Source of the DNA: Flavobacterium micromati
GTDB lineage: Bacteria > Bacteroidota > Bacteroidia > Flavobacteriales > Flavobacteriaceae
Length of the DNA stretch: 64,000 nucleotides
Assembly (NCBI RefSeq): GCF_900129585.1
Contig: NZ_FQWF01000004.1
Span: 62,001-126,000, forward strand
Direction of reading: 5' to 3'
Shown piece by piece: positions 43,708 through 53,108 of the stretch. A program made the position numbers and the translations under genes. Each line of letters opens with the position of its first letter. Position 1 is the first letter of the stretch. The notes beneath the pieces were generated by a model. That model made no database searches and was not told the origin of the DNA. It saw only the letters and a program-made list of their open reading frames with translations.

Positions 43708-44658
43708 TTAAGTCAATATGCTGATTATTTGAGATGCAAGTTCTGTACCTATTCTATCTTGTGCTTCTGCAGTTGCCGCACCAATATGCGGTGTCAACGA
43801 AATTTTATGATTCATTAAGATAGCCATTTCGGGAGTTGGTTCGTTTTCAAAAACGTCTAATCCTGCAAAAAGTACTTTTCCGCTATCAAGTGCTTTCACT
43901 AATGCCACTTCATCAATCACACCACCTCGAGCACAGTTTACAATACCTACACCATCTTTCATAATTGCTAATTCCTTTTCACCGATGATATAACCATCTT
44001 GTGCAGGAACGTGCAACGTTATAAAGTCAGCGTCCTTAAATAAAGATTCTAATGATTGTGAAACGATATTAGTTGTTATAGATTGACCGTCAAAAAACTC
44101 AACTTTCACATCTACTTGTGGGATAAAACTATCCGCCGCAATAACTTTCATTCCCAAAGCCAGTGCCATCTTAGCAGTAGCTTGACCAATGCGTCCAATT
44201 CCGACAATTCCGAGTGTTTTCCCTCTTAATTCAATTCCGTTTGCATAGGCTTTTTTCAAGCCATCAAAATTGGTGTCACCTTCTAAAGGCATATTTCTAT
44301 TTGAATCATGTAAAAAACGAACACCAGAAAATAAGTGAGCAAAAACTAGTTCTGCCACTGATTCTGATGACGAAGCGGGCGTATTAATAACATGAATCCC
44401 TTTGCTTTTAGCATAATCTACATCAATATTGTCCATTCCTACACCACCACGTCCTATAATTTTTAGTCCTGGACAAGCATCTATAATGTCTTTGCGAACT
44501 TTAGTTGCGCTTCGTACTAAAACTACAGCTATATTGTTCTCATTCACAAAATTAGCTACTTGTTCCTGCGCTACTTTTGTTGTTATTACTTCAAATCCAC
44601 CTTTTTCTAAAGCTAGAATTCCACTTTTTGAAATTCCGTCATTGGCTAATATTTTCAT
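43708..44658 (-). CDS. serA: D-3-phosphoglycerate dehydrogenase
   Basis: The protein has 316 residues, the short form without the C-terminal ACT domain. It catalyses the first step of serine synthesis, oxidation of 3-phosphoglycerate. The NAD site is GIVGIGRIGQATAKMALALG. The catalytic Arg is in VNCARGG, and the Glu/His pair in the later LDVFENEPTP and LTPHIGAAT. GRGGVGMDNID is the usual substrate-domain block. It follows serC on the same strand, separated by 196 bases that hold structured element copy 2. Without the ACT domain, feedback by serine through that site is not expected. Confidence 0.93.
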   Translation of the reverse strand: MKILANDGISKSGILALEKGGFEVITTKVAQEQVANFVNENNIAVVLVRSATKVRKDIIDACPGLKIIGRGGVGMDNIDVDYAKSKGIHVINTPASSSESVAELVFAHLFSGVRFLHDSNRNMPLEGDTNFDGLKKAYANGIELRGKTLGIVGIGRIGQATAKMALALGMKVIAADSFIPQVDVKVEFFDGQSITTNIVSQSLESLFKDADFITLHVPAQDGYIIGEKELAIMKDGVGIVNCARGGVIDEVALVKALDSGKVLFAGLDVFENEPTPEMAILMNHKISLTPHIGAATAEAQDRIGTELASQIISILT

Positions 44659-44714
44659 ATTTATATTATTTCGAGGATAAAAACGTGTGATCCTCTTGTT
44701 TTTTTCAATTTTTT

Positions 44715-44797
44715 AGGAGCTATTTCCCGCTATTCGTTTCAATCTTTTTATTCGCTGAGGCGAATAAAAAGGATTTTCACTGCTATCGGGGCTAGGA
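44715..44797. repeat. Structured intergenic element, copy 2
   Basis: Between serC and serA. The ends are CCCGCTATTCGTTTCAA on the left and TTTTCACTGCTATCGGGG on the right, and the outer AGC/CCCG bases can pair with CGGGGCT. The inner stem CTTTTTATTCG with CGAATAAAAAG (44744-44754 with 44761-44771) is perfect, 11 bp. The ends match copies 1 and 3, and the inner stem does not. Confidence 0.65.
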
Positions 44798-44854
44798 ATC
44801 CCGGAAATATATTAATTTTTGAACACTCTTTGTTCCGTTCAACGTTTAGGGCGC

Positions 44855-45925
44855 TTATACTTTAGATTCTAGTTCTTTCATAATATCTACTAAAACCTGA
44901 ACGCTTTCCAATGGAAGTGCATTGTACATTGAAGCTCTATATCCGCCTACAGAACGATGACCTGGTAATCCAGAAATCCCTGCAGCTTTCCACAAGGCAT
45001 CAAATGTTGCGGCATGAGCTTCGTCATTTAGTAAGAAAGTAGCATTCATTATTGAACGATCCTCTATAGCGGATGCTCCTTTAAACAAAGGATTTCTATC
45101 TATTTCAGCATAAATTAAAGCAGCCTTTGCATTATTTATTTTTTCAATTGCAGCAATTCCACCAAGATTTTTTAACCATTGTAAGGTTAATAACGAGGCA
45201 TAAACAGGAAATACAGGTGGCGTATTATACATACTTTCCGCTTTTATATGTTTAGCATAATCCAACATACTAGGAATTACTCTGGCGGTTTTACCCAAAA
45301 TTTCTTCTTTGATAACAACTAAAGTTGTTCCTGCAGGACCCATATTTTTTTGTGCTCCAGCATAAATAATATCAAATTTTGAAAAGTCTATAACTCTGGA
45401 AAATATATCAGAACTCATATCGCAAACAATTGGCATTTCTAGTGATGGAAAATCCTTCATTTGCGTACCAAAAATGGTATTGTTGCTAGTGCAATGAAAA
45501 TAATCAGCGTCCGTTGGCACTGTATATCCTTTTGGAATATGATTGTAATTTTGTTCTTTTGACGACGCAACAACCACAGTTTCTCCAAAAAGTTTCGCTT
45601 CTTTTATGGCTCCACTTGCCCATGTTCCCGTGTCGAGGTAAGCTGCTTTGCCGTTTTCCTTCATCAAATTGTAAGGAACCATCAAGAATTCTAAACTTGC
45701 TCCGCCAGATAAAAAAAGTGCTTGATAGCCCTTTCCTTCTAGTCCTAATAATTCCAGTGCGAGTGATCTTGCTTCATCCATAACAGCGACAAAATCTTTA
45801 CTTCTGTGCGATATTTCTAAAAGGGATAAGCCCGAATCATTAAAATTTAAAATGGCTTGTGCTGATTTGTCAAAAACTTCTTGCGGTAAAATACAAGGTC
45901 CTGCGCTGTAGTTGTGTTTTTTCAT
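44855..45925 (-). CDS. serC: Phosphoserine aminotransferase
   Basis: From the ATG at 45925 (MKKHNYSAGPCILPQEVF) the protein has 356 residues; the frame is open 11 codons further. It carries out the second step of serine synthesis with PLP, using glutamate as amino donor. Lys193 in IIYAGAQKNMGPAG is the PLP Schiff-base residue. HCTSNNTIFGTQ and CDMSSDIFSR are cofactor-site blocks, and the C-terminal GHRSVGGYRASMYNAL is a family signature. The serC-serA order on one strand makes a two-gene serine operon. Confidence 0.95.
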   Translation of the reverse strand: MKKHNYSAGPCILPQEVFDKSAQAILNFNDSGLSLLEISHRSKDFVAVMDEARSLALELLGLEGKGYQALFLSGGASLEFLMVPYNLMKENGKAAYLDTGTWASGAIKEAKLFGETVVVASSKEQNYNHIPKGYTVPTDADYFHCTSNNTIFGTQMKDFPSLEMPIVCDMSSDIFSRVIDFSKFDIIYAGAQKNMGPAGTTLVVIKEEILGKTARVIPSMLDYAKHIKAESMYNTPPVFPVYASLLTLQWLKNLGGIAAIEKINNAKAALIYAEIDRNPLFKGASAIEDRSIMNATFLLNDEAHAATFDALWKAAGISGLPGHRSVGGYRASMYNALPLESVQVLVDIMKELESKV

Positions 45926-46018
45926 GGTGTAGTTTATGTCCAAAAAATTAAGAGGCAAATTTCGGAAATAGGACTTTAAAAAGCGGTAATTATTTCGTAA
46001 TTATTAAACATATTATCA

Positions 46019-47077
46019 CTATGTTGTTAACAAAAACGAAATAGTGTCCACGTTATCTGCATAATCCCATAATGCAGGTTTTTGAGTTTGTCCAAAATCA
46101 ATACTTCCTTCAATCAAATTTGCACTAACTACACATTGTATTTGGTCAACTTCAGTTTGTAATCGCAGTTTGACTTTGCTAATGTTTTGATAGTTCTCAT
46201 AAAAAACACTAGAGATAGGAGAAGCATGACTTTTATCCTCTTTCAAAGTCAAAAATCCGTTATCAAGTAATTTAAAATTACTCATTAAAAAAACGGCTTT
46301 GTTGTAATCGTAATTGTTAGCATATTTTTCATAATGTATAACATCTTGGTACTCAAAAATAGCTTCAAAAAAAGGAACGAAAGAATAATCTTTTGGCACA
46401 AAAAGTTTAGAGACATTTCGGCATCCCAAACCAAAATATCTAAATATATCTTCCCCTAAAGCGGCAAGTTGTTCCTTAGTTTCACTACCATTTAAGACTG
46501 CTATTGAATTTCTACTTTTTCTAATAATAGATGGTTTATCTTTAAAATAATATTCAAAATAACGTGCTGTATTGTTGCTTCCAGTAGCAATAACTGCATC
46601 AAAATTTTCTAATTTTCCTTCTATAAACTTAATTTTATCCGTAAATTTAGGTTCAATAGCGATTATATATTTTGATAAAAAAGGTAATAAATGCTGGTCG
46701 CTTGAGGATGTTTTGATTAAGACAGTATTGCCAGTAATCAAAACAGATAAAAAATCATGAAATCCTACTAGCGGAATATTTCCTGCAAGGATCAAGGCAA
46801 CGTTTTTAGTTTTGTTTTGTTCTAAATCATAAGCGGAAAGCCACTGATTTAAATTTTCTTCTGTAAGAGCTTCTGCCCATGATTGAATAGAAAAATATAC
46901 TTGTTCGGGAGTGTACCAGCCGTTATGAGATTGCGACAATTTAATTAAATCTATGAACGCTTCAAAGAATGTATCATTTTGCAAAACAGCGGGATCTTTT
47001 AAAGTATTTTTTTCGGAAAACTGACCTAGAAATTTTCCTAATTCAACAAAAACACTTTTTTTTGTTTCTAATGTCAT
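46019..47077 (-). CDS. Acyl-CoA reductase, LuxC family
   Basis: The protein has 352 residues. VALILAGNIPLVGFHDFLSVLITGNTVLIKTSS is the NAD(P)-binding start, and GLGCRNVSKLFVP contains the active-site Cys219 that forms the acyl-enzyme. DAVIATGSNNTARYFEYYF is a further family block. LuxC-type enzymes reduce acyl-CoA to aldehyde. No LuxD/LuxE or luciferase genes are near, so this is not a light operon, and a role in lipid or secondary metabolism is more likely. It is divergent from a ferredoxin gene that could supply or report redox state, though that link is only contextual. Confidence 0.85.
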   Translation of the reverse strand: MTLETKKSVFVELGKFLGQFSEKNTLKDPAVLQNDTFFEAFIDLIKLSQSHNGWYTPEQVYFSIQSWAEALTEENLNQWLSAYDLEQNKTKNVALILAGNIPLVGFHDFLSVLITGNTVLIKTSSSDQHLLPFLSKYIIAIEPKFTDKIKFIEGKLENFDAVIATGSNNTARYFEYYFKDKPSIIRKSRNSIAVLNGSETKEQLAALGEDIFRYFGLGCRNVSKLFVPKDYSFVPFFEAIFEYQDVIHYEKYANNYDYNKAVFLMSNFKLLDNGFLTLKEDKSHASPISSVFYENYQNISKVKLRLQTEVDQIQCVVSANLIEGSIDFGQTQKPALWDYADNVDTISFLLTT

Positions 47078-47115
47078 AATGTTTGCTTATGAATAGTTTT
47101 GATTGTAATTTTGCA

Positions 47116-47123
47116 CAAAAATA
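47116..47123 (-). promoter_or_regulatory. Minus-7 box of the acyl-CoA reductase gene
   Basis: TATTTTTG on the minus strand fits TAnnTTTG, 39 bases before the ATG at 47077. Confidence 0.4.
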
Positions 47124-47210
47124 AGGATAAAGTAATTAGCGTTTAGTATAAAAACAGATGTTTTAAAGCAAACCCAAGAACTTATTTTTTCTACTTTAAA
47201 AAAAAGAACA

Positions 47211-47561
47211 ATGGCAATTATTATAACAGATGAATGTATAAATTGCGGCGCTTGTGAACCGGAGTGCCCAAATACAGCAATATACGAAGGAGCAGACGAC
47301 TGGAGATATAAGGACGGAACTAAGCTAAAAGGGAAAGTAATTTTGCCAGATGGTACCGAAGTTGATTCTGACGAAGCTCAAACACCTATTTCTGATGAAG
47401 TGTATTATATTGTTCCAAGCAAATGCACAGAGTGTAAAGGGTTTCATGACGAACCACAATGTGCTGCAGTATGTCCGGTAGATTGTTGTGTGCCAGATGA
47501 TGATCACGTTGAAAGTGAAGAAACCTTGCTAAACAGACAAGCTTTCTTGCATAATGAATAG
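47211..47561 (+). CDS. Two-cluster [4Fe-4S] ferredoxin
   Basis: The protein has 116 residues. The first cluster motif is [13 protein letters not shown] near residues 10-22. The second is spread over [22 protein letters not shown] near residues 66-88, the 'Alvin'-type ferredoxin pattern with a longer spacing. An insert ([19 protein letters not shown]...) lies between them, as is usual for Bacteroidota forms. It is a cytoplasmic one-electron carrier. The ATG at 47211 has AAAAAGAACA just before it. It ends at a strong hairpin. Confidence 0.92.
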   Translation: MAIIITDECINCGACEPECPNTAIYEGADDWRYKDGTKLKGKVILPDGTEVDSDEAQTPISDEVYYIVPSKCTECKGFHDEPQCAAVCPVDCCVPDDDHVESEETLLNRQAFLHNE

Positions 47562-47586
47562 AGCTAAAAATTAAATTTTTAGTCAA

Positions 47587-47617
47587 AAAAAAATCCTGAA
47601 TTATCAGGATTTTTTTG
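47587..47617. terminator. Bidirectional terminator between ferredoxin and the 178-residue protein genes
   Basis: AAATCCTGA (47591-47599) pairs with TCAGGATTT (47604-47612) around an ATTA loop, with an A run before and a T run after. Confidence 0.85.
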
Positions 47618-47629
47618 TTTTTTTTGTTT

Positions 47630-48166
47630 TTATTTTTGGATAATCATAAAAGTTTCAACAGTTACTTTATCTGTAACGGGATCATAAGATTCTAGAATTA
47701 GATTACCATCCGCATTGAAGTAACCAAAAGAAGTTTTGTTTTTAGCGCTATAGATATAATTGTTATTGGAAGTTTTTCTCAAGACAGCTGCTTTTTTTGC
47801 GTTGGGCTGGTATATGTTGTACCCACTCTCTGATAATTTTACTTGGTATCTCTCACCATTTAAATCATAGTAAGAGGACCGATCCACGTCCACACTGTTG
47901 GTTACTCCATTTGCTGAAACCGTTGTGGTTGAAGTCACTTCTACTGGAGATGTTTTTATTTCTTTGTTTAAATCGTTTGAATCTGCGTTTTTTAGCTCAA
48001 TTTTTTGATTTTCTTTTACTTCTTCTGTTTTTACCGATTTTTTTTCACCCTCAGCGTTTGTTACAGTTGTCACTGTTTTTTTTACTTCGGATTTAGTATT
48101 TTTGATTTGAGCTTGCGTACTCATTGAAAATAAAATAGCAATTAAGCTTAAGGTTATCGTTTTCAT
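47630..48166 (-). CDS. Exported protein, function unknown
   Basis: The protein has 178 residues. The signal peptide (MKTITLSLIAILFSMSTQAQ) ends at about residue 20. The mature part starts with a low-complexity, Lys/Glu/Thr-rich region (residues 21-95: TKSEVKKTVTTVTNAEGEKKS). A short beta-rich domain follows, with SGYNIYQPNAKKAAVLRK and FGYFNADGNLILESYDP. The N-terminal part looks disordered. Its promoter is a TAGATTTG box at 48195. I recognise no family. Confidence 0.7.
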   Translation of the reverse strand: MKTITLSLIAILFSMSTQAQIKNTKSEVKKTVTTVTNAEGEKKSVKTEEVKENQKIELKNADSNDLNKEIKTSPVEVTSTTTVSANGVTNSVDVDRSSYYDLNGERYQVKLSESGYNIYQPNAKKAAVLRKTSNNNYIYSAKNKTSFGYFNADGNLILESYDPVTDKVTVETFMIIQK

Positions 48167-48194
48167 AATATCTAATTATCTAATTAATAAGTAG

Positions 48195-48202
48195 CAAATC
48201 TA
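48195..48202 (-). promoter_or_regulatory. Minus-7 box of the exported 178-residue protein gene
   Basis: TAGATTTG on the minus strand fits TAnnTTTG, 29 bases before the ATG at 48166. Confidence 0.45.
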
Positions 48203-48554
48203 CAATGGTTTGTAAGAGTTATTGTTATGCAATTATACTTAAAGGTTACATAATTATGGCTAAATATTGACTGGTATTATCTTTAATTGTTTTTACTTTA
48301 ATTATGATGGTGCGTTAATGAAGAGTTTTCAAAATGCAAAACGTATAATTTCTAAAGTATTAATAGGTGAATAATTGATCGCGAGGGATAAAGGTGTGGA
48401 GTATCACTATCACCGACTCCATTTTTTTTAAAGATAAAGTAACAGTCTGCCTAAACAGTATAAAGTATTGTGAAGGTTTGTTTATCTCAATTTTGCCGCA
48501 ATAGGGCTTGTCTTTAATAATAAGTGTGAAGAATTAAAGTTTAGACATAGATAT

Positions 48555-48592
48555 AAAAAAATAGGGCTGTCATTGCGACAGCCCTATTTAAA
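48555..48592 (-). terminator. Terminator of the orphan TonB receptor gene
   Basis: A 13-bp perfect stem, AAATAGGGCTGTC (48559-48571) with GACAGCCCTATTT (48577-48589), has loop ATTGC. It lies 16 bases after the minus-strand stop, with an A run on the left that gives U in the RNA. Confidence 0.9.
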
Positions 48593-48607
48593 CTTTTAAA
48601 AAAAGAA

Positions 48608-51295
48608 TTAAAATTTATAGTTCAATGATAAATTAAACATAGTTCCTAATTGGCTAAAGTGGTAACCATCATAAGTCATTTGAGAATAACGTTGGTTGAA
48701 AGTAATTAAGTTTGACTGTGTTTTTACTTGAGCAGGATCATTTAAAATAGCTGTTCCTGCAGCATTTTCTGCTTTGAATTTCCATTCTGGTAAAACGTTT
48801 AATAAATTATTCACGTTTAAAGCAATTGTTAATTTTTCAGTTGCTGAATAAGTAACTCCAAGATCAGTAACAATTTTAGGAGTAAATTCTGTTCTTAAAT
48901 TGTTATTTAGACCATCTTGTTTGAAAATTGTTTTTCCAAAATAAGTGTTATTAATTGAAAAATCGAATTTTGCAATCTCATAATTACCACCTAAAATCCA
49001 TTTTGTTTCTGGTCTTGAAGTAAACGTTAATGCATCAAGAATAGGACCAAATGAATTGTTAGTTACAGGAGAGATTCTCTCATTTTGTAATGTAATATTT
49101 CCAGATAAATTAAATCCTAATTTTCCTTCTCCCAATAAAATATTATTGTAATTCGCTACAAAGTCTAATCCCGCTGTTCTGGAGTCAAATGAATTTGAAA
49201 ACCATGCAACGTTACCAAACTGAGTGTCTTGTCTATCTCCAAGGACAATTCTATCCTCAACCTTAATGTTGTAATAATCGACCGTAAAATTAAAGTTTTT
49301 AGATGGTTTCGCTCCAAAACCTATTGTAACATTTGTTGATTTTTCAGCGTCTAGCTCAGGAATTCCTAAAACACGAGCTTGTGGAGAAACATTATTTATA
49401 ATTCCACTTACTTGAATTCCTTGGCCAGCTACAAATGAATATTGTGCTTTTTGAGTATAAATTTGGTGTAATGTTGGTGCTCTAAATCCTGTAGAAATAG
49501 ATCCTCTTAATGTAACTTTATCATCTAAAAATTTATATCTTGAGCTTAATTTCCAAATCGTAGCTCCGCCAAAATCACTGTACTCCTCATGACGCAATGT
49601 TCCATTTATCAAGAAATCTTCTGTTACATCATACGCAATATCAAAATAAGCTCCTAAATTGTAACGATTCCATTTACCTGAATTTTCTGGTCTATTTCCT
49701 GCAAATGAATCTGCACCAATTCCATCCCAAGATGCCTTATCTCCTTCAATTACCTCGAAATTTTCAGTTCTAAATTCAGAACCAAAACCAATACTTATTT
49801 TATTAGATAATGTTTTGGACATATCTAAATTTCCAACAATGTGATTGAAAGAAGTTCCTCCTGGTTTAAAAGATATTGGGCTGTTTTCTAAATAAACATT
49901 TTCTCCATTAGCGTCTTGAAGGTCAGATCTATTCACCGAATTTGTTACAGAGTACTCTTGTTTATTTCCTCCAGTAGTAATACTTGCATCGGTATTCCAT
50001 CCATTCTTAACAAATTTATAGCCCAAAGTGGCGTTGTAGTCGTTCAAATCTCCTGTAAATGTTGGCACATAACCTTTGTAAGAAGCTGCAGTTCCATCTC
50101 CAAAAAAATCAGCAAGATATGGATTAGCTGGATCTAACGATCTCCAGTAAGGGGTTCTATAGTTTGCAAAAGAGTTTACTTTTTTATAAACATACGCTGC
50201 ATTGTAATATAGTTCAGTGTTTTCAGATAGTTCTAATCCACCATTTACTAAAAACTTAGCCGCCAAAGTTTCAGGAGAACCGTTGATGTTCCCTGCATCT
50301 GGTTTTTGATCCAAGAATGACTGAACTAATGCAACTTCTGCTGGTGTAGGATTTGGTCTAGTTGGTGGATTAGCTAAAAAGTCTTTAGCATCGCCAAATG
50401 CATCAACTCTACCTGGTCTATTAGCCAAGTTCACTTTTGAAAAATCGATAGTATAATTAACAAATCCTTTATCTCCTACAGTACTTCCATTATTTAAGCT
50501 TACCCCAATCATTTCGCCATCACCTTCTGAAGTTACGCCGCTTCTTGCAGTTACCGATCCGCCATTAGTGCTCTTTTTTAGGATAATGTTCATTACTCCT
50601 GCAATAGCATCCGAACCATATTGTGCCGATGCTCCATCACGCAGTATTTCTACTCTTTCTATGGCATCTGTCGGAATAGCTGATATGTCAGATCCTGTTT
50701 CTCCTCGTCCTGGAGATGTTTGCACATAAACCAATGAACTTAAGTTTTTACGCTTTCCATTGATCAATATCAAAGTTCTACTTGGTCCCATATTTCTAAT
50801 TTCGTACGGATCTAATAATGATGTAGCATCATTTACCGGAGTTTGAACCGTATTAAAAGACGGAATCTTGTACTGTAAAGCCTTGTCAAATGAAATTTGT
50901 CCAGTCGATGTTAGGTCTTTTGCCGAAATAACATCTATTGGAAGGGCTGATGTGGTATTACTTCGTGGCTGTGTTCTCGATCCAGTAACCACAACCTCAC
51001 TTAGGTTTTCGCCACCTTCTTCTGATAAGACAACGTTTACCACTGATCCATTAGCTACTCTCTCTAACTTGGAGTATCCAACATAACTAAAAATTAAAGT
51101 TGAGCCTTCTTTTACTTTAATTTTGTACAATCCATTCATGTCAGTTGAGACACCATTTTGTGTCCCTTTTTCAACAATATTTACCCCTGGCAAGGCATTT
51201 CCTGTTTTGTCTTCCACTATTCCTGATACTTCATTTTGTGCAAACGCAAATGAAGTGACCAATAAAAATAGTACTAATAATACATTCTTTTTCAT
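48608..51295 (-). CDS. TonB-dependent outer-membrane receptor, without SusD partner
   Basis: The protein has 895 residues. The signal peptide ends near residue 19 (VTSFAFAQ). Residues 20-95 are a carboxypeptidase-regulatory-like domain (VSGIVEDKTGNALPGVNIVEKG), then LSEVVVTGSRTQPRSNTTSALPIDVIS starts the TonB plug. IERVEILRDGASAQYGSDAIAGVMNIILKK is the classic plug signature. The barrel ends in FNLSLNYKF. It takes up an unknown substrate. The plug style and the absence of a SusD gene or other transport genes next to it point to a stand-alone receptor (siderophore, vitamin or peptide/sugar) rather than a glycan locus. Confidence 0.93.
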   Translation of the reverse strand: MKKNVLLVLFLLVTSFAFAQNEVSGIVEDKTGNALPGVNIVEKGTQNGVSTDMNGLYKIKVKEGSTLIFSYVGYSKLERVANGSVVNVVLSEEGGENLSEVVVTGSRTQPRSNTTSALPIDVISAKDLTSTGQISFDKALQYKIPSFNTVQTPVNDATSLLDPYEIRNMGPSRTLILINGKRKNLSSLVYVQTSPGRGETGSDISAIPTDAIERVEILRDGASAQYGSDAIAGVMNIILKKSTNGGSVTARSGVTSEGDGEMIGVSLNNGSTVGDKGFVNYTIDFSKVNLANRPGRVDAFGDAKDFLANPPTRPNPTPAEVALVQSFLDQKPDAGNINGSPETLAAKFLVNGGLELSENTELYYNAAYVYKKVNSFANYRTPYWRSLDPANPYLADFFGDGTAASYKGYVPTFTGDLNDYNATLGYKFVKNGWNTDASITTGGNKQEYSVTNSVNRSDLQDANGENVYLENSPISFKPGGTSFNHIVGNLDMSKTLSNKISIGFGSEFRTENFEVIEGDKASWDGIGADSFAGNRPENSGKWNRYNLGAYFDIAYDVTEDFLINGTLRHEEYSDFGGATIWKLSSRYKFLDDKVTLRGSISTGFRAPTLHQIYTQKAQYSFVAGQGIQVSGIINNVSPQARVLGIPELDAEKSTNVTIGFGAKPSKNFNFTVDYYNIKVEDRIVLGDRQDTQFGNVAWFSNSFDSRTAGLDFVANYNNILLGEGKLGFNLSGNITLQNERISPVTNNSFGPILDALTFTSRPETKWILGGNYEIAKFDFSINNTYFGKTIFKQDGLNNNLRTEFTPKIVTDLGVTYSATEKLTIALNVNNLLNVLPEWKFKAENAAGTAILNDPAQVKTQSNLITFNQRYSQMTYDGYHFSQLGTMFNLSLNYKF

Positions 51296-51442
51296 AATAA
51301 ATTAATTTTTTAATCGGGTTTGGTTCATAATAGTTCGCAAGATATATTTTTTTTAACATAAAATTAGCAATAAATATAATTTAGTGATGATTTAAATAAT
51401 CACAATCTTAAAGTTTATTTACTGTTAATATTTATAAAATCT

Positions 51443-51450
51443 TACCTTTG
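51443..51450 (+). promoter_or_regulatory. Minus-7 box of ychF
   Basis: TACCTTTG fits TAnnTTTG, followed by a leader of about 60 bases before the ATG at 51516. Confidence 0.55.
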
Positions 51451-51515
51451 CAAACTTTTAAAAGTAATTATTAAAAACCTTTAGCAGGCAGCTGCTATTT
51501 GTAATCTAAAATAGT

Positions 51516-52610
51516 ATGAAAGCAGGAATTGTAGGGTTACCAAATGTGGGAAAATCAACATTATTTAATTGTTTGTCAAATGCAAAGGCGCAAAGTGCTA
51601 ATTTTCCGTTTTGTACCATCGAACCAAATATAGGAGTTGTCAATGTACCAGATTCTAGAATTGAAAAATTAGAGGAACTTGTAAAACCGGAGCGTGTGCA
51701 AATGGCTACAGTAGATATTGTAGATATTGCTGGATTAGTAAAAGGAGCTAGTAAAGGCGAAGGTTTAGGAAATCAATTTCTTGGAAATATTAGAGAATGT
51801 AATGCCATTATTCACGTTTTGCGTTGTTTTGATAATGATAATATAGTTCACGTTGACGGAAACGTAAATCCTATTCGCGATAAAGAAACAATTGATATCG
51901 AATTGCAATTGAAAGATTTAGAGAATGTTGAAAAGCGTTTGGAAAAAGTAAATCGGGCTGCAAAAACAGGAAACAAAGAAGCGCAAACCGAAAAAGCGCT
52001 TTTAGACCGAATCAGAGAAACATTGTTACAAGCAAAATCAGCTAGAACAATTACCCCGAAAGGTAATGATGAAGAACTTTTGATGGAATCGTTCCAACTA
52101 ATTACAGCAAAACCTGTACTGTATGTTTGTAATGTTGATGAAGATTCAGCTGTAAGCGGAAATAAATACGTAGATCAAATTCGGGAGTTGGTTAAGGACG
52201 AAGACGCAGAAGTTATTATTCTTTCTGTTGGTGCTGAAGCTGATATTACCGAATTAGAAAGTTATGAAGAACGCCAAGTTTTTCTAGAGGATATGGGCTT
52301 AAAAGAGCCAGGCGCATCAGTTCTTATTCGTGCCGCTTATAAATTACTAAAACAACAAACGTATTTTACTGCAGGTGTAAAGGAAGTTCGTGCTTGGACA
52401 ATCAATATTGGAGCAACTGCGCCTCAAGCTGCAGGAGTAATTCATACTGATTTTGAAAAGGGATTTATCCGCGCGGAGGTAATTGCTTACGAGGATTATG
52501 TACAGTATGGTTCAGAAGCTAAATGTAAAGAAGCGGGAAAATTCAAAGTTGAAGGAAAAGAATATATAGTTAAAGACGGTGATGTAATGCACTTCCGTTT
52601 TAACGTTTAG
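51516..52610 (+). CDS. ychF: Redox-regulated ATPase YchF (Obg-like GTPase family)
   Basis: The protein has 364 residues, normal for YchF. G1 is GLPNVGKST near residues 6-14, and G3 DIVDIAGLVKGASKGEGLGNQFL. The G4 position has NVDE in place of NKxD, the change that gives YchF its ATP preference. The C-terminal TGS domain includes VRAWTINIGATAPQAAGVIHTDFEKGFIRAEVI. It binds ribosomes and acts in translation and stress response in the cytoplasm. The gene is monocistronic. Confidence 0.96.
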   Translation: MKAGIVGLPNVGKSTLFNCLSNAKAQSANFPFCTIEPNIGVVNVPDSRIEKLEELVKPERVQMATVDIVDIAGLVKGASKGEGLGNQFLGNIRECNAIIHVLRCFDNDNIVHVDGNVNPIRDKETIDIELQLKDLENVEKRLEKVNRAAKTGNKEAQTEKALLDRIRETLLQAKSARTITPKGNDEELLMESFQLITAKPVLYVCNVDEDSAVSGNKYVDQIRELVKDEDAEVIILSVGAEADITELESYEERQVFLEDMGLKEPGASVLIRAAYKLLKQQTYFTAGVKEVRAWTINIGATAPQAAGVIHTDFEKGFIRAEVIAYEDYVQYGSEAKCKEAGKFKVEGKEYIVKDGDVMHFRFNV

Positions 52611-52693
52611 GTATCGCTTAACGATTCAAAATGCGATTTTTAAAAGTAATTTATTCACTTAAAAAGATTTTAATAAATTTTAAAATATAATCA

Positions 52694-52701
52694 TATCTTT
52701 G
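52694..52701 (+). promoter_or_regulatory. Minus-7 box of the coiled-coil membrane protein gene
   Basis: TATCTTTG fits TAnnTTTG, 28 bases before the ATG at 52730. Confidence 0.5.
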
Positions 52702-52729
52702 ATTAGCAGAAATTAATAAAATCCAAAAG

Positions 52730-52996
52730 ATGAGCACTCTAGAAATTAATCTATACAATAAATTAAAAGTAAAACTTGGAGAAATAGAAGCCAAAGAATT
52801 GTTAGCGTTTATTGATTCTAGAAGTGAAGAGAAACGACTCAACGCCGATAAATTTTTAGCCACTAAACAAGATGTAAATGATATTAGATTAGAAGTTAAG
52901 GAAGTAAAAACAGATATGATAAAGTGGTTTTTTGCATTTTTTATAACATTAGTGATTATGATTTTAGGTCTTTATGGCACAATTTTATTGAAATAA
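52730..52996 (+). CDS. Small coiled-coil protein with C-terminal membrane helix, DUF1640-like
   Basis: The protein has 88 residues. An alpha-helical N-terminal part (MSTLEINLYNKLKVKLGEIEAKELLAFID) is followed by a heptad-like coiled coil (ATKQDVNDIRLEVKEVKTDM). It ends in one membrane helix (IKWFFAFFITLVIMILGLYGTILL). The arrangement matches small DUF1640/CCDC90-like proteins, which are often encoded as short stand-alone genes. The function is unknown. It has its own promoter and terminator. Confidence 0.75.
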   Translation: MSTLEINLYNKLKVKLGEIEAKELLAFIDSRSEEKRLNADKFLATKQDVNDIRLEVKEVKTDMIKWFFAFFITLVIMILGLYGTILLK

Positions 52997-53020
52997 TTTT
53001 AAACAAAAGTTTCTACTATC

Positions 53021-53050
53021 AAACCGCAAATGTTTCGTTGCGGTTTTTTT
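53021..53050 (+). terminator. Terminator of the coiled-coil membrane protein gene
   Basis: AAACCGCAA (53021-53029) pairs with TTGCGGTTT (53038-53046) around an 8-base loop and is followed by a T run. Confidence 0.85.
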
Positions 53051-53108
53051 GTGACTTACAAATTGAACACTGCGCATTGAATACTGAACACTGAACACTT
53101 TCTTTGTA

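Larger units (their letters stand above)
48167..48607. other. 441-bp intergenic region with two hairpins
   Basis: No gene was found. A hairpin GGAGT/ACTCC with a 12-base loop, followed by a run of eight T, lies near 48399-48431 (+) and could end an unannotated transcript. The TonB-receptor terminator lies at 48555-48592. The rest is plain AT-rich DNA. Confidence 0.4.

Noticed and set aside
46019..47077. Bioluminescence operon because of the LuxC-type reductase
   Set aside because: No luciferase (luxA/B), luxD or luxE gene lies nearby; LuxC-type reductases are common in non-luminous Bacteroidota.
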